Origin: Zoogloeaceae bacterium
GTDB taxonomy: Bacteria; Pseudomonadota; Gammaproteobacteria; Burkholderiales; Rhodocyclaceae
Direction: 5' to 3'
Assembly: GCA_031281985.1 (NCBI GenBank)
Contig: JAITEO010000149.1
Location: forward strand, 1-5,828
Length of the DNA stretch: 5,828 nucleotides
In this document: in pieces, positions 5,356 through 5,828 of the stretch
How the letters are laid out: each line of letters opens with the position of its first letter
Position numbering within the stretch: the first letter of the stretch is position 1
The notes under the pieces: generated by a model
Seen by the model: only the letters and a program-made list of their open reading frames with translations
Database searches by the model: none
Told to the model about the DNA's origin: nothing
Position numbers and translations under genes: made by a program

Positions 5356-5828
5356 ATGAATGCCATGCTCGCGTATGCCGCTCCACCTGACGCGCTGTCG
5401 CCTGTGAATCCAGATGCGTATGCCGATGATGACCTGGAGGTGGACAGCGTTTCCGGTTACGGGGGCGTCCTGTCTTTCAAGCATCCGCACACCCTTGCCC
5501 TCAGCATTCGCGCCAAGGCGCTGGTATTCGAGGATCCCCGCTCCCGCGAACTGGAGGCGCGGCTGGAACGATTGGCGCCCTGTGACGCGAATTTGCTCAT
5601 CCGGGGCGCGACCGGCACAGGGAAGGAGCTGGTCGCGCGTTACGTCCATACGCGTAGTCGCAGGGCGAACAAACCGTTTCTGGCGGTCAATTGCGGCGCA
5701 ATTGCCGCCAATCTGATCGAAGCCGAGCTGTTTGGTCATGAACGCGGCGCGTTTACCGGTGCGATTGCGTCCAAGGCGGGCTGGTTCGAGGCCGCGAACG
5801 GCGGCTCTCTCTTTCTCGATGAAATCGG
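5356..5828 (+). CDS. Sigma-54-dependent transcriptional activator, SfnR-like, 3' end cut by window edge
   Basis: Enhancer-binding proteins of this family use ATP hydrolysis to open promoters held by sigma-54 RNA polymerase. The 157 residues visible run from ATG 5356 to the edge. A short N-terminus (1-50) has no receiver or GAF domain. ALVFEDPRSRELEARLERLAP (55-75) leads into the AAA+ domain: Walker A GATGTGKE (84-91, a variant of the usual GESGTGKE), FLAVNCGAI (108-116), ELFGHERGAFTGA (124-136, the GAFTGA loop that contacts sigma-54), AGWFEAANGGSLFLDEIG (141 to the edge, with Walker B Asp155-Glu156). The rest of AAA+ and the C-terminal DNA-binding helix-turn-helix are outside the window. The short N-terminus and the VFEDPRSR segment resemble SfnR, a regulator of sulfone/sulfonate sulfur use, but the target genes are not visible, so that role is a guess. 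A/T-rich DNA with paired palindromes precedes it. Confidence 0.92.
   Translation, partial: MNAMLAYAAPPDALSPVNPDAYADDDLEVDSVSGYGGVLSFKHPHTLALSIRAKALVFEDPRSRELEARLERLAPCDANLLIRGATGTGKELVARYVHTRSRRANKPFLAVNCGAIAANLIEAELFGHERGAFTGAIASKAGWFEAANGGSLFLDEI

Overview
The window looks like a GC-rich proteobacterial chromosome, most probably betaproteobacterial. The evidence is the style of the encoded proteins: a membrane-anchored M23 peptidase starting MQIILVSSRLS, divergent from a DUF721/DciA gene, a 440-residue RsmB/NOP methyltransferase with a DFCAGAGGKT motif, and an SfnR-type sigma-54 activator. No rRNA or marker protein is present, so the assignment below class level is open.

Layout. Positions 1-707 (minus) hold the N-terminal two thirds of chorismate synthase (aroC), cut by the window edge. 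Divergent from it, across an 88-bp gap, are dihydrofolate reductase (folA, 796-1314) and an RNA m5C methyltransferase of the RsmB/NOP family (1319-2641), separated by 4 bp and probably co-transcribed. The methyltransferase converges with dciA (2644-3147, minus), leaving 2 bp between the stop codons. dciA is head-to-head with an M23 peptidase (3137-4033, plus) whose TTG start lies inside the 5' end of dciA as called here. A compact nucleoside phosphorylase gene, ppnP (4214-4543), follows after 180 bp. From 4544 to 5355 there is no believable gene. The window ends inside a sigma-54-dependent activator (5356 to the edge).

The coding part is mostly housekeeping: aromatic amino-acid synthesis, folate reduction, RNA modification, helicase loading, cell-wall hydrolysis and nucleoside salvage. 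These genes share neighbourhoods rather than one pathway.

The part that repays attention is the roughly 810-bp non-coding stretch. Its first half (4586-4967) carries three good copies and one decayed copy of a 37-38 bp palindromic repeat in alternating orientation (+ - + -). Each good copy has fixed ends and a variable centre that keeps a 5-bp stem through compensating changes. This fits a REP/REPIN-like element, or a structured RNA, better than random intergenic DNA. The second half (4968-5355) holds a 50-nt imperfect inverted repeat, small hairpins and an A/T-rich stretch in which ACAAAA/TTTTGT arms occur twice as palindromes just upstream of the activator gene. I see no CRISPR array, tRNA, insertion-sequence transposase or clear new multi-gene system.
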